52,063 nt of DNA from assembly GCF_000332355.1 (NCBI RefSeq), contig NZ_KB235960.1, positions 210,626-262,688 on the forward strand. The letters are read 5' to 3'. This DNA comes from Baaleninema simplex PCC 7105. Its GTDB lineage: Bacteria; Cyanobacteriota; Cyanobacteriia; Cyanobacteriales; Geitlerinemataceae. The notes below the pieces were generated by a model. It was not told the origin of the DNA. It was given only the letters and a program-made list of their open reading frames with translations, and did not search any database. The position numbers and the translations under genes were made by a program. This document shows, piece after piece, positions 51,224 to 52,063 of this stretch; the stretch's first letter is position 1, and every line of letters starts with the position of its first letter.

Positions 51224-52063
51224 CGGGACTTAAACGGTAAAAAAGGTAAAATAAAAGCAAAACCCTTGACTGACAAGGATTTAAGGTGGAGAGTGTCCCC
51301 ATGAGAGAGACCACCCCAGCCGCTATGCCACCCTGCTTTGAGAAGTGGTGCAAGCGTTTCGACCCCGACTTCAAAACCCAAGCACAAAAAAAGGGGTTTA
51401 GACACTATTTGGGAGGATTACTCGGGGAAAGCCAGCGAAAAAACATAACTCAGATGGCAAACGACTCGGTGGGAGTGGTTTACAACCGCTTACATCATTT
51501 TATAACGGAATCCCCTTGGGAGGAGAAGCGTATTAACGAACGTCGTTTAAAGGTGGTGGACTCCTGCCATCAAACCCGAGTGGGTCGGGGATTTGCCTTG
51601 CTGCTCGATGATACAGGACATCGAAAAAGCGGCAACTTCACCGCAGGTGTGGGAAGACAGTACATCGGAGAAATCGGCAAGCTCGACAACGGAATCGTGG
51701 CGGTAACGACCCATCTCTATGATGGCAAAAAAAATTTGCCTCTGGATGTAGAAATCTATCAGCCAGCCAGTTCCTTACCCTCAGGCAAGAAAGATCCCTC
51801 TTTCAAAAAGAAACCCGAAATCGCCTTAGAATTAATTGACCGGAGTTTAAAGAGAGGGTATCGACCGGGAATCGTCCTCATGGATGCCGGCTATGGTAAC
51901 AACACAAATTTTTTAAAGGGACTCGAATCTCGCCGACTGAAGTATCTAGGAGCCGTCGCCAAAAATCGGAAAATCTGGCTGAATCAATCGGGAGAAAATT
52001 GGCAAAAGATTCGCCTTGATGAATATGCCAAAAGCTTACCAGAAGAGGACTTTACGTCAGTTC
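51224..52063 (+). mobile_element. IS701-family insertion sequence, left part
   Basis: Starts directly after the CTAG of the interrupted tnpB, matching the YTAR target of IS701-family elements, and runs past the window end. About 77 bases of left end precede the transposase, including TTGACT as a possible -35. Confidence 0.72.
51301..52063 (+). CDS. IS701-family DDE transposase, 3' end outside the window
   Basis: 254 codons visible, open to the last base. ATG 51301 with an AAGGTGGAG ribosome site. Landmarks: KWCKRFDPDFKTQAQKKGFRHYLGGLL at the start, then the first catalytic Asp in LLDDTGHRKSGNFTAGVGRQ, YIGEIGKLDNGIVAVTTHLYDG, and the second Asp in VLMDAGYGNNT. The third (Glu) lies beyond the window. 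IS701 transposases belong to the IS4 superfamily and catalyse cut-and-paste transposition. No frameshift or stop is visible, so the element may be active. Confidence 0.9.
   Translation, partial: MRETTPAAMPPCFEKWCKRFDPDFKTQAQKKGFRHYLGGLLGESQRKNITQMANDSVGVVYNRLHHFITESPWEEKRINERRLKVVDSCHQTRVGRGFALLLDDTGHRKSGNFTAGVGRQYIGEIGKLDNGIVAVTTHLYDGKKNLPLDVEIYQPASSLPSGKKDPSFKKKPEIALELIDRSLKRGYRPGIVLMDAGYGNNTNFLKGLESRRLKYLGAVAKNRKIWLNQSGENWQKIRLDEYAKSLPEEDFTSV

Overview
The window is cyanobacterial chromosome. HIP1 octamers (GCGATCGC) are frequent, and the core genes are cyanobacterial in type (ndhM, an atp beta/epsilon pair, DUF3493 and DUF2301 proteins, pentapeptide-repeat proteins, haemagglutinin-like secreted proteins, CHAT/TPR peptidase). 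Gene content and the load of small repeats fit a filamentous non-heterocystous (Oscillatoriales-like) genome. The genus cannot be set from the sequence alone.

Layout. 1-2.1 kb: a two-gene membrane operon (DUF2157 and GDYXXLXY). 2.2-3.6 kb: three tandem palindromic repeats, ndhM, and the decayed 3' end of an IS200/IS605-type element. 3.6-8.2 kb: a single-pass membrane protein, a TPR protein and the acetolactate synthase large subunit. 8.2-9.7 kb: a tnpB-only IS element. 9.8-20 kb: housekeeping and small accessory genes (DUF3493, a multi-pass membrane protein, HNH, pentapeptide/DUF4214, gloA, Uma2, then trmH-DUF2301-dprA-surE-aldo/keto reductase), with miniature transposons between them.

21.3-29.9 kb is the most unusual part: seven consecutive + strand genes in a stretch where I found no GCGATCGC octamer. 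They encode a PixA/AidA-type inclusion-body protein, a LamG protein with five internal modules, a small protein resembling a protease prodomain, a subtilase, two choice-of-anchor-K proteins and a VWA protein. None has an obvious signal peptide, and the last three end in Pro/Tyr/Gly/Cys/Met-rich tails. I read this as one co-assembling or co-regulated protein system that I cannot match to a described one.

30-41 kb: miniature transposons and a tnpB relic, a secreted protein, then an allA-like/atzG/atzE operon (ureide or carboxy-urea nitrogen metabolism) divergent from the ATP synthase beta and epsilon genes, a KirBac-type K+ channel, a pentapeptide protein and pheS. 41.5-50 kb: a surface/secretion block of one collapsed and two full-length filamentous-haemagglutinin-type (two-partner secretion) proteins, which share an identical 378-bp block, followed by an exported TPR-CHAT peptidase. 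50.1-52.06 kb: a tnpB broken by small palindromes and by an IS701-family element that runs off the window.

A recurrent theme is small mobile DNA. There are two MITE families, one with 8-bp target duplications and one with TA flanks, and several short palindromic elements have inserted into tnpB genes, some in frame.
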